DNA from: Phycisphaerales bacterium
GTDB taxonomy: Bacteria; Planctomycetota; Phycisphaerae; Phycisphaerales; SM1A02
Direction: 5' to 3'
NCBI GenBank assembly: GCA_029246705.1
Contig: JAQWMQ010000012.1
Location: 1-64,000, forward strand
DNA: 64,000 bases
The notes under the pieces: model-generated
What the model was told of the DNA's origin: nothing
Seen by the model: only the letters and a program-made list of their open reading frames with translations
Databases searched by the model: none
Position numbers and translations under genes: made by a program
Shown here: in pieces, positions 20,491-28,940 of the stretch
Numbering within the stretch: position 1 is the stretch's first letter
Layout of the letters: each line of letters starts with the position of its first letter

Positions 20491-21417
20491 ATGCATCCGT
20501 ATCGAATTCTCATCACCGTCTGCTGCATGCCCTTGTTGCTCTGCATGGCCCTGATCGGTTCGGTGCTCGACGATCAGGAAGACGGTTCCGTGGTGACCGA
20601 CGAGCTGTCGGCGGTCACCTTCAACATCCGGTACGGAACGGCCAGGGATGGTGACAATGCCTGGGAGAACCGTCGTCAGGCTGTCCTGGACTTCATCAGT
20701 GGCTGCAAGGCCGATTTCATCGGCCTTCAGGAATGCCTGGCCTTCCAGACCGCGGAGATTCGAAGCGCCGTGGAGGACCGCTACGCCATGATCCTGCGAA
20801 CCCGGAAGGTGAAGGACGGTGATGGCGAGGCGACGCCGCTGCTTTACCTGCGTGATCGTTGGGAGCTTGATCCCAGGCAGCACGGAACCTTCTGGCTCTC
20901 TGAACAACCGGAGACCCCGGGTTCGATCTCATGGAACTCGAGCCTTCCGAGAATCGCGACCTGGGGGCGGTTTCTCGAACGCTCGACCGGTCGGGTGGTC
21001 TGGGTGTTCAACACCCACTTCGATCATCGGTCCGCGGATGCCCGGGAAGGTGGAGCACGACTCATCGCCACCCGGATCGGGGACCTGGTCCCCGAAGGGG
21101 AGGTGGTCATCGTGCTGGGTGACCTGAATGCCGTCCCGGGATCAGCCCCGCTTCGAGTGCTTCAGGCCGGTGCAGGCAGGAACCCGATCGGTCTGGTCGA
21201 TGCCTGGCGTGAACGCAATCCGTCCGAGCAACTCGAATGCACCATGAACCAGTGGGGGACCGGTCTCGAGGGCCGCCGCATCGACTACGTCCTGGTCGCT
21301 CCCGGGGTCGAACTGCTCGAGTCCTCGATCATCCGCAAACGAATCGAAGGCAGGCCGATCTCCGACCACTGGCCGGTTCACGCTCGCATGGCATTTCAAA
21401 CCACCGAAAAACCATGA
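20491..21417 (+). CDS. Endonuclease/exonuclease/phosphatase-family hydrolase, membrane-anchored or secreted
   Basis: 308 residues. An N-terminal hydrophobic segment (ILITVCCMPLLLCMALIGSV) precedes the EEP fold: FNIRYGT, the metal-binding Glu in IGLQECL, NTHFDHRS, GDLNAVPGS and the C-terminal SDHWPVHA. The family covers nucleases, sphingomyelinases and phosphoinositide phosphatases; secreted forms like this often act on phospholipid or nucleic acid outside the cytosol. It is divergent from the sulfatase. The stop overlaps the next start as ATGA, so the next gene is coupled. Confidence 0.88.
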   Translation: MHPYRILITVCCMPLLLCMALIGSVLDDQEDGSVVTDELSAVTFNIRYGTARDGDNAWENRRQAVLDFISGCKADFIGLQECLAFQTAEIRSAVEDRYAMILRTRKVKDGDGEATPLLYLRDRWELDPRQHGTFWLSEQPETPGSISWNSSLPRIATWGRFLERSTGRVVWVFNTHFDHRSADAREGGARLIATRIGDLVPEGEVVIVLGDLNAVPGSAPLRVLQAGAGRNPIGLVDAWRERNPSEQLECTMNQWGTGLEGRRIDYVLVAPGVELLESSIIRKRIEGRPISDHWPVHARMAFQTTEKP

Positions 21418-21974
21418 GTTCTCCCGATCACATCGTGACCTGCCCCGATTGCGGCTACCAGCTTCGCCGACCCGAACAGGATCGTTGCGCGGAGTGCGGG
21501 CTGCGTTGGAACGACTGGATGGACTCGCGAACAAAGCGGTTTCGAATGCAGAGGCGTGACTGGTTGTTGTTGCTTGTCGTCTTTCCGATCATCGCCTCGA
21601 TACCGCCTCTCCTGACCGCGCGAGGGGCGGTCACCGGGGCGCGGACCTTCGAGTCCTCCTACCTGCTCACCATTCCGGGGTTCGCGGGCATCGTCTTTCT
21701 CTCATGGTGGTACTCGACGTCGGTGCTCTGGCGGATCACGCGCAGTCGGCGTGGCGCATCCGGTGCGGTTTCACGACCGCCTTCAAGGGTTGGAAGCGTG
21801 GTCGTCTTCTTCCTGCTCCTGCTGTTGCAGGTCTTTCTCTTCCTTGCGGCCATTCGCCTTGGTTTCATCATCTTCGTGCAGCCGCTGCGTCCCCAGCCGC
21901 CTGCGAGCCTGCAGTCATCTCGATTCGTGATCCCCATCCACGATCATGAATGCATGATCAGTCGAGCATCTTGA
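21414..21974 (+). CDS. Zinc-ribbon membrane protein
   Basis: 186 residues from the ATG at 21414, which overlaps the preceding stop by four bases (ATGA). The N-terminus has a two-CxxC zinc ribbon (CPDCGYQL...CAECGLRW). Three hydrophobic segments follow (LLLLVVFPIIASIPPLL, YLLTIPGFAGIVFLSW, VVVFFLLLLLQVFLFLAA). Proteins of this shape are frequent in planctomycetes but uncharacterised. The last 17 bases overlap the convergent GNAT gene. Confidence 0.72.
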   Translation: MSSPDHIVTCPDCGYQLRRPEQDRCAECGLRWNDWMDSRTKRFRMQRRDWLLLLVVFPIIASIPPLLTARGAVTGARTFESSYLLTIPGFAGIVFLSWWYSTSVLWRITRSRRGASGAVSRPPSRVGSVVVFFLLLLLQVFLFLAAIRLGFIIFVQPLRPQPPASLQSSRFVIPIHDHECMISRAS

Positions 21975-22431
21975 ACCAGAACCAGGTGCCGTTGCCGTCG
22001 CATTCGGGATGATCATCACCAAAGCCGAGGTCGCGATACAGGCCCTGGGCCCTGGTGTTGTCATGGGAGATCTCGAGGGTGAGCTTGCGGCACCCCTCGC
22101 GTCTCGCCTTCTCCTCGAAACGGGTCATGAGTGCCCGACCCACGCCCTTGCCCCGGACTCGATCCGCCACGAAGACGTCATGCACGTTCGCGGCCCGACC
22201 GGCTGCGAAACTGGTGATCGTGAAGTGGCAGAGCGCGTACCCGACCGCAACGCCCTGTTCGTCCCTGGCGATGAAGGCGAAGATCGTCGGATGGGTCCTG
22301 AGCAGTTCATCGAGACCGTCCTGGTGATCCGTGGCAAGCGTCGCATTGCTCACCACTGCAAAGTCCTTGTTCAGCTCGATGATCGCTTGGCGATCATCCT
22401 TGTCCTGAAGATTCGCTTCCTCTATTTGCAT
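21958..22431 (-). CDS. GNAT-family N-acetyltransferase
   Basis: 157 residues with the GNAT core. The acetyl-CoA pyrophosphate loop is RVRGKGVGRAL (motif A), preceded by VHDVFVADR. A typical motif B follows (KLTLEISHDNTRAQGLYRDLGF). It transfers an acetyl group from acetyl-CoA to an amine; acceptor unknown. Cytosolic. It is convergent with the zinc-ribbon gene and overlaps it by 17 bases, with no linked pathway on its own strand. Confidence 0.92.
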   Translation of the reverse strand: MQIEEANLQDKDDRQAIIELNKDFAVVSNATLATDHQDGLDELLRTHPTIFAFIARDEQGVAVGYALCHFTITSFAAGRAANVHDVFVADRVRGKGVGRALMTRFEEKARREGCRKLTLEISHDNTRAQGLYRDLGFGDDHPECDGNGTWFWFKMLD

Positions 22432-22628
22432 TACAACCGTTCCATGGGTTCGGGGCGGTTGAGGTACTTCCCAACCATGGCGTCATTGTGTCAGATTTCC
22501 CGGATTGCCACCGCTTTTCACGTCCACCGAGTCGACTTCCTGCGGACCTTTCGGGGTCCCGGTTGTGAGCAGCGACGTGATCAGCGACACTGTGGTTTCC
22601 ATTCGTGTCCAGAACACAGGAGATCCCG

Positions 22629-24116
22629 ATGACTCACGAGATCCTCGATCACATCGTTGCTGGTCGGCGACATGCCGAAGCAGGCTCGACGCACCGTACG
22701 AACCAGAATCCGGCCACGGGCGACACCGTGTCCGTCGCGCCCCTGGATTCGATCTCCGCGGCTTCCGCCGCGGTCGATGCGGCGGCGAAGGCCTTTCCCG
22801 CATGGAGCGAGACCCCGGTCGGGGACCGGATCCAGTTCCTCTTCAAGTACAAGAACATCCTTGAAGCACATGTCGACGAACTGGCCGAGATCGTGGTCGA
22901 GGAACACGGAAAGACGCGCGCGGAGGCGATCGGCTCGGTTCGTCGGGGCATCGACTGCATCGAGCATGCCTGTGCCGCACCGGTGCTCATGATGGGACGC
23001 ACCCTGCCGCAGATCGCGGTCTCCAGCTCGTTCTGCCGGACCGAGGACGAGGGCGGAGTGGGTATCGACTCTTCGGTCGATCGACTGCCGCTCGGCGTCT
23101 GTGTGGGCATCACGCCCTTCAATTTCCCGGTGATGGTGCCGATGTGGATGTGGCCGATGGCGATCGCCTGTGGAAACACCTTCGTGCTCAAGCCCTCCGA
23201 GAAGGACCCGGCATCCGCGGTACGTGCCACGGAACTCGCCCAGGAAGCGGGGCTTCCCCCGGGCGTCCTCAACCTCGTCCACGGCGGACCGGACGTGGTC
23301 AACCACCTGCTCGAGCATGATCAGGTCGACGCCGTGAGTTTCGTCGGTTCGACCCGAGCCGGCGCCGCGATCTATGCCAAGGGTGCTGCCCACGGCAAAC
23401 GTGTCCAGTGCATGTGCGGGGCCAAGAACTATTCCATCGTCATGCCCGACGCGAACCGTGGAGCCGCGATCGACGGCGTCCTCGGCTCGACCTTCGGCAA
23501 CACCGGCCAGCGTTGTCTCGCGGGAAGCGTCCTGGTCTGTGTCGGTGACAGCGCCGACTGGCTGGTGCCCGGGCTCGTCGAAGCGGCCCGTGGAATCACC
23601 GTCGGGCCGGGTTGCCAGGCGGGAACCCACATGGGCCCGATGCAGGACCGGGAATCCCTCGACCGTGTCATGGAGTACATCGGTATCGGTGAGTCTGATG
23701 GTGCCGAACTCCTGCTCGACGGCCGTGAGACCCAGCGGCCCGACAGCGGCTTTTTCGTTGGTCCGAGCATCTTCGATCGAGTCACGCCCTCGATGCGAAT
23801 CGCGCAGGAGGAGATCTTCGGTCCGGTGCTCTCGATCATGCGCGCCTCGACCCTCGACGAGGGGGTCTCGATGGTGAACACGTCCGAATACGGCAACATG
23901 TCGGTGATCTTCTCCGACAGCGGGCACGCGGTCCGTCGATTCGAACGAACCGTGCAGGCCGGCATGCTGGGGGTGAATGTGGGGGTTCCTGCCCCGATGG
24001 CGGCCTTCCCGTTCTCCGGATGGAAGAACTCCTTCTTCGGCGACCTGCACACCAACGGCGAGGATGGAGCGCGATTCTTCACGAAGGCGCGCGTGACCGT
24101 CCGACGATGGATCTGA
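22629..24116 (+). CDS. mmsA: (Methyl)malonate semialdehyde dehydrogenase, CoA-acylating
   Basis: 495 residues from the ATG at 22629, with AGGAG just upstream (22618-22622); an in-frame GTG at 22605 is weaker. MMSDH-specific blocks are GITPFNFPVMVPMWMWP, KPSEKDP and GAKNYSIVMPDA. The catalytic Cys is C296 in GQRCLAGSV. It converts malonate semialdehyde to acetyl-CoA, or methylmalonate semialdehyde to propionyl-CoA, with NAD+ and CoA. It is followed after 30 bases by the beta-ureidopropionase gene. The context points to pyrimidine/beta-alanine catabolism, although valine or inositol breakdown uses the same family. Confidence 0.93.
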   Translation: MTHEILDHIVAGRRHAEAGSTHRTNQNPATGDTVSVAPLDSISAASAAVDAAAKAFPAWSETPVGDRIQFLFKYKNILEAHVDELAEIVVEEHGKTRAEAIGSVRRGIDCIEHACAAPVLMMGRTLPQIAVSSSFCRTEDEGGVGIDSSVDRLPLGVCVGITPFNFPVMVPMWMWPMAIACGNTFVLKPSEKDPASAVRATELAQEAGLPPGVLNLVHGGPDVVNHLLEHDQVDAVSFVGSTRAGAAIYAKGAAHGKRVQCMCGAKNYSIVMPDANRGAAIDGVLGSTFGNTGQRCLAGSVLVCVGDSADWLVPGLVEAARGITVGPGCQAGTHMGPMQDRESLDRVMEYIGIGESDGAELLLDGRETQRPDSGFFVGPSIFDRVTPSMRIAQEEIFGPVLSIMRASTLDEGVSMVNTSEYGNMSVIFSDSGHAVRRFERTVQAGMLGVNVGVPAPMAAFPFSGWKNSFFGDLHTNGEDGARFFTKARVTVRRWI

Positions 24117-24146
24117 ACCTCGTTCCCGCTTTTCAAGGATCACCTC

Positions 24147-25016
24147 ATGCCTCGCATCACCAGAGCAGCCCTCATCCAGGCGTCCAATGCACTGCCTGAT
24201 TCCACGGATCTCGACGCGATCAAGAAGGCGATGATCGACAAGCACATCGATCTCATCGGAAAGGCCGCCGAACGCGGCGCGAACGTGTGCTGCCTTCAGG
24301 AGATCTTCTACGGCCCGTACTTCTGTGCCGAGCAGGATCCACGCTGGTATCGAACCGCCGAGCCGGTGCCCGACGGACCGACCATCGGTCTCATGCAGGA
24401 GCTGGCCAAGCAGCACAAGATGGTGATGGTCGTTCCCGTCTACGAGGAGGCGATGACCGGTGTCTACTACAACACCGCTGCGGTGATCGACGAGGAAGGC
24501 ACCTATCTCGGCAAGTATCGGAAGCACCACATTCCGCATTGTCATCCGGGCTTCTGGGAGAAGTTCTACTTCACGCCCGGGGATGTCGGATATCCCGTCT
24601 TCGAGACTCGTTACGGCAACATCGGTGTCTACATCTGCTACGACCGGCATTTCCCCGAGGGTGCACGCGAGCTCGGCTTGAATGGTGCCGAGATCGTCTT
24701 CAACCCCTCGGCGACCGTCGCCGGTCTCAGCGAATACCTCTGGAAGCTGGAACAGCCCGCGCACGCGGTGGCCAACCAGTATTTCGTCGGTGCGATCAAC
24801 CGAGTCGGCACCGAAGCGCCCTGGAACATCGGTGAGTTCTACGGCCAGAGCTACTTCTGCGACCCCCGTGGCCAGATCATGGTCGAGGGGTCGCGTGATC
24901 AGGACGAGGTGGTCATCGCCGATCTGGATCTGGACACCATCCAGGAAGTCCGTGACACCTGGCAGTTCTTCCGTGATCGTCGGCCCGAGTCCTATGAGAA
25001 CATCGCGGCCTGGTGA
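24147..25016 (+). CDS. Beta-ureidopropionase / N-carbamoyl amidohydrolase (nitrilase family)
   Basis: 289 residues. The nitrilase triad is E52 (LQEIFYGPYF), K126 (GKYRKHHIP) and C164 (VYICYDRHFPEG). The sequence style (EIFYGPYFCAEQ, PWNIGEFYGQSYF, RDTWQFFRDRRPE) resembles bacterial and eukaryotic beta-ureidopropionases. It hydrolyses N-carbamoyl-beta-alanine to beta-alanine, CO2 and NH3. N-carbamoylputrescine amidase is a related alternative, but dihydropyrimidinase, a PreA-like enzyme and an aminotransferase nearby favour pyrimidine breakdown. Co-transcribed with mmsA (30-base gap). Confidence 0.9.
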   Translation: MPRITRAALIQASNALPDSTDLDAIKKAMIDKHIDLIGKAAERGANVCCLQEIFYGPYFCAEQDPRWYRTAEPVPDGPTIGLMQELAKQHKMVMVVPVYEEAMTGVYYNTAAVIDEEGTYLGKYRKHHIPHCHPGFWEKFYFTPGDVGYPVFETRYGNIGVYICYDRHFPEGARELGLNGAEIVFNPSATVAGLSEYLWKLEQPAHAVANQYFVGAINRVGTEAPWNIGEFYGQSYFCDPRGQIMVEGSRDQDEVVIADLDLDTIQEVRDTWQFFRDRRPESYENIAAW

Positions 25017-25226
25017 ATTGTGGCTTGATTTGATGCCTGCCCACGTCCAACGGGCATCATGCTCCCTCCCCCCAGAATATCTCCCAAGGAGTGGTCAAGC
25101 CCTCCCCGCAAGGCTATTCTCAAACCGGATGATGGGGCGATCATTCGGTTCGCCTGGAACTTGCGCGTTGTTCCTGGTGACTCAGCCCAGACTCACTCAC
25201 CCGTATTACATAAAAGGAAACCCGGA

Positions 25227-25526
25227 ATGACCGAACACAATCATCTTGCGTCACTCTTCGCAGCCTGTTGGAAGGATGAAGCCCTCAAGGATCGACTGAT
25301 AAGCGACCCCAAGGCGGTACTCTCGGAATTCGACCTGCCTGTTCCCGATGGCGTGGACGTCACGGTCGTGGAGAACTCCGACAATCGCATTCACATCACA
25401 CTGCCCGCCCGACCGGCGAAGATCGACCATCTGACCGATGCCGAGCTGAGCATGGCTGCCGGAGGCGCTTCGGTGCTCCCTGGTAAAGGCAACACCAAGT
25501 GCGACCACGGCCACTGGGAGTGCTGA
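25227..25526 (+). CDS. NHLP-type RiPP precursor peptide 1
   Basis: 99 residues from the ATG at 25227 (AGGA nine bases upstream). The leader is typical of nitrile-hydratase-like leader peptides: LFAACWKDEALKDRLISDP, then AVLSEFDLPVPDGVDVTVVE and HITLP. It ends in LTDAELSMAAGG, a double-glycine site. The predicted core after GG is 19 residues (ASVLPGKGNTKCDHGHWEC) with two Cys and two His. The nitrile hydratase metal motif is absent. Leader and core assignments are inferred from family knowledge. No modifying enzyme or peptidase-transporter gene is in the window. Confidence 0.9.
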   Translation: MTEHNHLASLFAACWKDEALKDRLISDPKAVLSEFDLPVPDGVDVTVVENSDNRIHITLPARPAKIDHLTDAELSMAAGGASVLPGKGNTKCDHGHWEC

Positions 25527-25569
25527 TCGCTTCAGCGCGACCCCGTACACCTTCAATCGAGGAGAAACG

Positions 25570-25881
25570 ATGACCGAAGACAGTAACAAGCTGACGACGC
25601 TATTCACCGACTGCTGGAAGGATGCCGATCTGAAGGCTCGCTTCATGAGTGATCCGAAGACCGTGTTCGCCGAGTACGGCATGCCCGTTCCCGACGGCCT
25701 TGAGATCAAGGTTCTTGAAAACAACGACGACACGGTTCACATCACCATTCCGGTCACCCCGGAAGGGATCGAATCCCTGTCAGACCAGGAACTGACGCAT
25801 GTTGCCGGTGGCAGCTACCAGCCGAACGCGAATTGCACCGGAATGCCGGGATGCACCAAGATTCTTCGTTGCAACGCCTGA
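25570..25881 (+). CDS. NHLP-type RiPP precursor peptide 2
   Basis: 103 residues, 43 bases after the first precursor, with a good GAGGAGAA Shine-Dalgarno. The leader is clearly homologous to its neighbour (LFTDCWKDADLKARFMSDP, GMPVPDGLEIKVLENNDD, VHITIP) and ends in LSDQELTHVAGG. The predicted core is different: S-Y-Q-P-N-A-N-C followed by TGMPGCTKILRCNA, with three Cys and two Thr. Homologous leaders with divergent cores are the normal pattern for peptides sharing one maturation enzyme. A strong terminator follows at 25951. Confidence 0.9.
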   Translation: MTEDSNKLTTLFTDCWKDADLKARFMSDPKTVFAEYGMPVPDGLEIKVLENNDDTVHITIPVTPEGIESLSDQELTHVAGGSYQPNANCTGMPGCTKILRCNA

Positions 25882-25950
25882 GGTGAGCGTGGAAAGTGGT
25901 CCTTCCCGCCCTTGCGCCAGGCAGTGGCTCTCAAGGACATCTTCGATGAC

Positions 25951-25979
25951 AGGGCACGGCACCAGCCGTGCCCTTTTTT
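25951..25979 (+). terminator. Strong rho-independent terminator after the precursor pair
   Basis: A 9-bp perfect GC-rich stem (GGGCACGGC / GCCGTGCCC) around ACCA is followed by six T's. It separates the precursor genes from the NCS1 permease gene and suggests that they form their own transcript or end the mmsA transcript. Confidence 0.92.
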
Positions 25980-26049
25980 CGTGCACATCAGCCGATTCAT
26001 GAAAAAACTGCTGTCAACCATCCCGAGTGGCTGATGGTGTTGACTAACC

Positions 26050-27504
26050 GTGAACGATCCAAGCCTCTACAACGCTGATCTCGCACCGGTCGATCCCTCG
26101 CAGCGGACCTGGTCAAAGTGGCACATCGCCGCCCTCTGGGTCGGCATGAGCGTCTGCATACCGACCTACATGCTGGCCGCGGGGATGATCGCCCTGGGCA
26201 TGGCGTGGTGGCAGGCCCTGTTGACCGTGCTCCTGGGCAACATGATCGTGCTGGTCCCCATGGTTCTCAACGGTCACGGCGGTACCAAGTACGGGATTCC
26301 GTTCCCGGTGCTGGTGCGTTCGAGCTTCGGGACCTTCGGTGCCAACGTTCCCTCGATATTGCGCGGGCTGGTCGCCTGTGGTTGGTTCGGAATACAGACC
26401 TGGATCGGTGGGGCGGCGCTCTACTCGATCCTGGCGACCCTCGGCTGGATCGATCCCGTCGCCGACAAGTCGGCGAACCTGGTGGGGTGGCTGGCGCTCA
26501 CGCCAACCCAGTTCGGTTGCTTCGTGGCCTTCTGGCTGATCCACGTGGTGATCATTCTCTGCGGCATCCACTCGATCAAGTGGCTCGAGACCTGGGCGGC
26601 ACCTTTCCTGATCCTCGCCGGATTGGGTCTCCTGGGCTGGGCGTTCATGAGGGTCGACAGCGTCGCCGCCATCTTCACCATGGAGTCGGGCTTCGAGACC
26701 AATGCCGAGTTCTGGGGGGTCTTCTTCCCGCAACTGACCGCGATGGTCGGTTTCTGGGCGACCTTGAGCCTCAACATCCCCGACTTCACCCGGTACTGCA
26801 GTTCACAGAAGGAGCAGGCGCTCGGTCAGGTCATCGGACTGCCTCCGACCATGACCCTCTTCTGCTTCATCGGGATCGCGGTCACCGGTGCGACCGTCCT
26901 GATCTTCGGGGAGGCGATCTGGGATCCCGTCCAGCTGGTGGATCGAATGGGCTCGAGCACGGTGGTGGTGATCTCGATGCTCGCACTGCTCCTCGCGACG
27001 CTCTCGACCAACCTCGCGGCGAACGTCGTGAGCCCTGCGAACGGTTTCAGCAACCTGCTGCCCGGGGTGATCTCCTTCCGGACCGGTGCGATGATCACCT
27101 GCGTGATCGGTGTGGTGATCATGCCGTGGCGCCTCTTCAACGACCTCGGTGCCTACATCTTCACCTGGTTGATCGGCTACAGCGCTCTCCTCGGCCCGAT
27201 CGCCGGGATCATGCTGACCGACTACTTCCTGGTGCGTCGCACCCGACTGGACCGTGATTCGCTCTATGACCGAAACGGCATCTATCCACGGGTGAACTGG
27301 ATCGCGATGGGTGTCCTGGTCCTCGCGGTCCTGCCGAACCTGCCCGGATTCATCAACGCCGCGACGAATACCGCACGAACCCCTGACGCAACCTTCCCGA
27401 TCTTCTTCGACGTGATCTACGATTACGCCTGGTTCATCGGGGTCGCACTGGCCTCGGTGCTCTATGGTCTGGGCATGAAGCTGGCCGGGTTCCGTTCCCG
27501 ATGA
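26050..27504 (+). CDS. NCS1-family nucleobase:cation symporter
   Basis: 484 residues, GTG start, about twelve hydrophobic helices. NCS1 hallmarks are ALWVGMSVCIPTYMLAAG in helix 1, GTKYGIPFPVLVRSSFG, LVACGWFGIQTWIGG and NIPDFTRYCSSQKEQ. Members import uracil, cytosine, allantoin or hydantoins with Na+ or H+. Here the aminotransferase (41 bases downstream) and the surrounding pyrimidine genes suggest uracil or thymine uptake, or a related ureide; exact specificity cannot be read from sequence alone. Inner membrane. Confidence 0.94.
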   Translation: MNDPSLYNADLAPVDPSQRTWSKWHIAALWVGMSVCIPTYMLAAGMIALGMAWWQALLTVLLGNMIVLVPMVLNGHGGTKYGIPFPVLVRSSFGTFGANVPSILRGLVACGWFGIQTWIGGAALYSILATLGWIDPVADKSANLVGWLALTPTQFGCFVAFWLIHVVIILCGIHSIKWLETWAAPFLILAGLGLLGWAFMRVDSVAAIFTMESGFETNAEFWGVFFPQLTAMVGFWATLSLNIPDFTRYCSSQKEQALGQVIGLPPTMTLFCFIGIAVTGATVLIFGEAIWDPVQLVDRMGSSTVVVISMLALLLATLSTNLAANVVSPANGFSNLLPGVISFRTGAMITCVIGVVIMPWRLFNDLGAYIFTWLIGYSALLGPIAGIMLTDYFLVRRTRLDRDSLYDRNGIYPRVNWIAMGVLVLAVLPNLPGFINAATNTARTPDATFPIFFDVIYDYAWFIGVALASVLYGLGMKLAGFRSR

Positions 27505-27545
27505 GCCCTCGACCTGCCGTTCGAACGAAGTAGTGGAGTGAAAAA

Positions 27546-28934
27546 ATGACCAACACCACCGATGCCGGCAACGGCGCCCTGCCCGTCATGCCCCCGTGCG
27601 ACCACCAGCCGCGTCCTTATGACGGACCGTCGCGTGAAGAGGTGCTGGAGATGCGGCGGGAGTTCCTGACGCCGGCCCTGCTGACCTACTACCGGGAACC
27701 GATCATGATCGTCGAAGGCCACATGCAGTGGCTGTTCGACCACACCGGTCGGCGATACCTCGACGGACTCGCGGGGATCGTGACCGTCTCGGTGGGGCAC
27801 TGTCACCCGAAGGTCGTCGCCGCGATCAATGAACAGAACGAACGACTGCAGCATGCGACCACCATCTACCTGCATCCGAACATCGCCGAGTTCGGGAAGA
27901 AGCTGGCGTCCACCTTTCCCAAGGACAGCGGTCTCGGTGTCCACTACTTCACGAATTCCGGCAGCGAGGCGAACGAGCTTGCGATGCTCATGTCGCGAAT
28001 GCACACCGGCAATCACGACATCATCGCACTTCGCAACGCCTATCACGGCATGACCAACGAGGCGATGGGGCTCTGCGGCCTGCACACCTGGAAGCAGAAC
28101 TACGCCAGCGGATTCGGGATCAAGCATGCGAAGTTCCCCGACTGCTTCCGTGGTCCCCACGGCTACGACGACCCCGATGCGGGGGAGAAGTACGCCGAGG
28201 AGATCCACGACCTCATCCGCTACGGAACCTCCGGTTCGGTGGCGGCCTTCATCGCGGAACCCATCCAGGGGGTCGGTGGCACCCGCGACCTGCCCGCGGG
28301 GTTCCTGCCGAAGGTCTACGAAATGGTCCGTGCGGCGGGAGGGTTGTGCATCTCCGACGAGGTCCAGACCGGATTCGGCCGCACCGGAACCGCGTTCTGG
28401 GGTTTCGAGAACCACGGGGTGACGCCGGACATCGTCACCATGGCCAAGGGGATCGGCAACGGGGCACCACTGGCCTGCTGCACCACACGCTCGGAGATCA
28501 CCGACGCGATGACGGCAAGCATCCACTTCAACACCTACGGCGGCAATGCGGTCTCGATGGCTGCGGGTCTCGCCACGCTGGACGTGATCCTCGAGGAGAA
28601 GATCCAGCAGCGTGCCCTCGAGATCGGGAACCATCTTCGCGAGGGCCTGGACGAGCTGCATGGGCGCCATCCGATGCTGGGTGACGTGCGTGGGCGTGGA
28701 CTGATGCTCGGTCTGGAGATCGTGACCGACCGAACCTCGAACGCACCGGCGACCGAGGCGACGGGTGCGATCTTCGAACGTTGTCGTGAACTCGGCCTCC
28801 TGGTCGGCAAGGGCGGCCTGGAAGGCAACGTGATCCGGCTCAAGCCCCCGATGTGCTGGACCCGGAAGGACGTGGAGTTCGCCTGTGAGATCTTCGATCG
28901 TGCCTTGTCCGAGGTCGAGGCCGACGGGGGCTGA
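27546..28934 (+). CDS. Class III aminotransferase, beta-alanine/AGXT2-like
   Basis: 462 residues. The PLP fold-type I features are NSGSEANELAM, the pyridine-binding ISDEVQTGFGRTG and the Schiff-base Lys K301 in TMAKGIGNGAP. The sequence resembles alanine-glyoxylate aminotransferase 2 (LHPNIAEFGKKLA, RNAYHGMTNEAMGLCG). In pyrimidine breakdown such enzymes convert beta-alanine, or 3-aminoisobutyrate from thymine, to the semialdehyde that MmsA uses; pyruvate or glyoxylate are possible acceptors. Probably co-transcribed with the permease. The stop lies six bases from the convergent CDF gene. Confidence 0.92.
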   Translation: MTNTTDAGNGALPVMPPCDHQPRPYDGPSREEVLEMRREFLTPALLTYYREPIMIVEGHMQWLFDHTGRRYLDGLAGIVTVSVGHCHPKVVAAINEQNERLQHATTIYLHPNIAEFGKKLASTFPKDSGLGVHYFTNSGSEANELAMLMSRMHTGNHDIIALRNAYHGMTNEAMGLCGLHTWKQNYASGFGIKHAKFPDCFRGPHGYDDPDAGEKYAEEIHDLIRYGTSGSVAAFIAEPIQGVGGTRDLPAGFLPKVYEMVRAAGGLCISDEVQTGFGRTGTAFWGFENHGVTPDIVTMAKGIGNGAPLACCTTRSEITDAMTASIHFNTYGGNAVSMAAGLATLDVILEEKIQQRALEIGNHLREGLDELHGRHPMLGDVRGRGLMLGLEIVTDRTSNAPATEATGAIFERCRELGLLVGKGGLEGNVIRLKPPMCWTRKDVEFACEIFDRALSEVEADGG

Positions 28935-28940
28935 TGTTCA

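Noticed and set aside
20404-20907. 168-codon N-terminal extension of the sulfatase
   Set aside because: It overlaps the divergent EEP-family gene and precedes the signal peptide; the ATG at 20403 gives a normal-length secreted sulfatase.
22581-24764. 727-codon open frame on the minus strand
   Set aside because: It is antisense to mmsA and the beta-ureidopropionase gene, has Arg/His/Asp-rich shadow composition and no domain; both plus-strand genes have clear catalytic motifs.
25227-25526. First precursor considered as a nitrile hydratase alpha-subunit fragment
   Set aside because: Only the leader-like region matches; the metal-binding Cys motif and catalytic domain are absent, and the GG site plus short core fit an NHLP precursor.
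27462-28670. 402-codon open frame on the minus strand
   Set aside because: Antisense to the class III aminotransferase.
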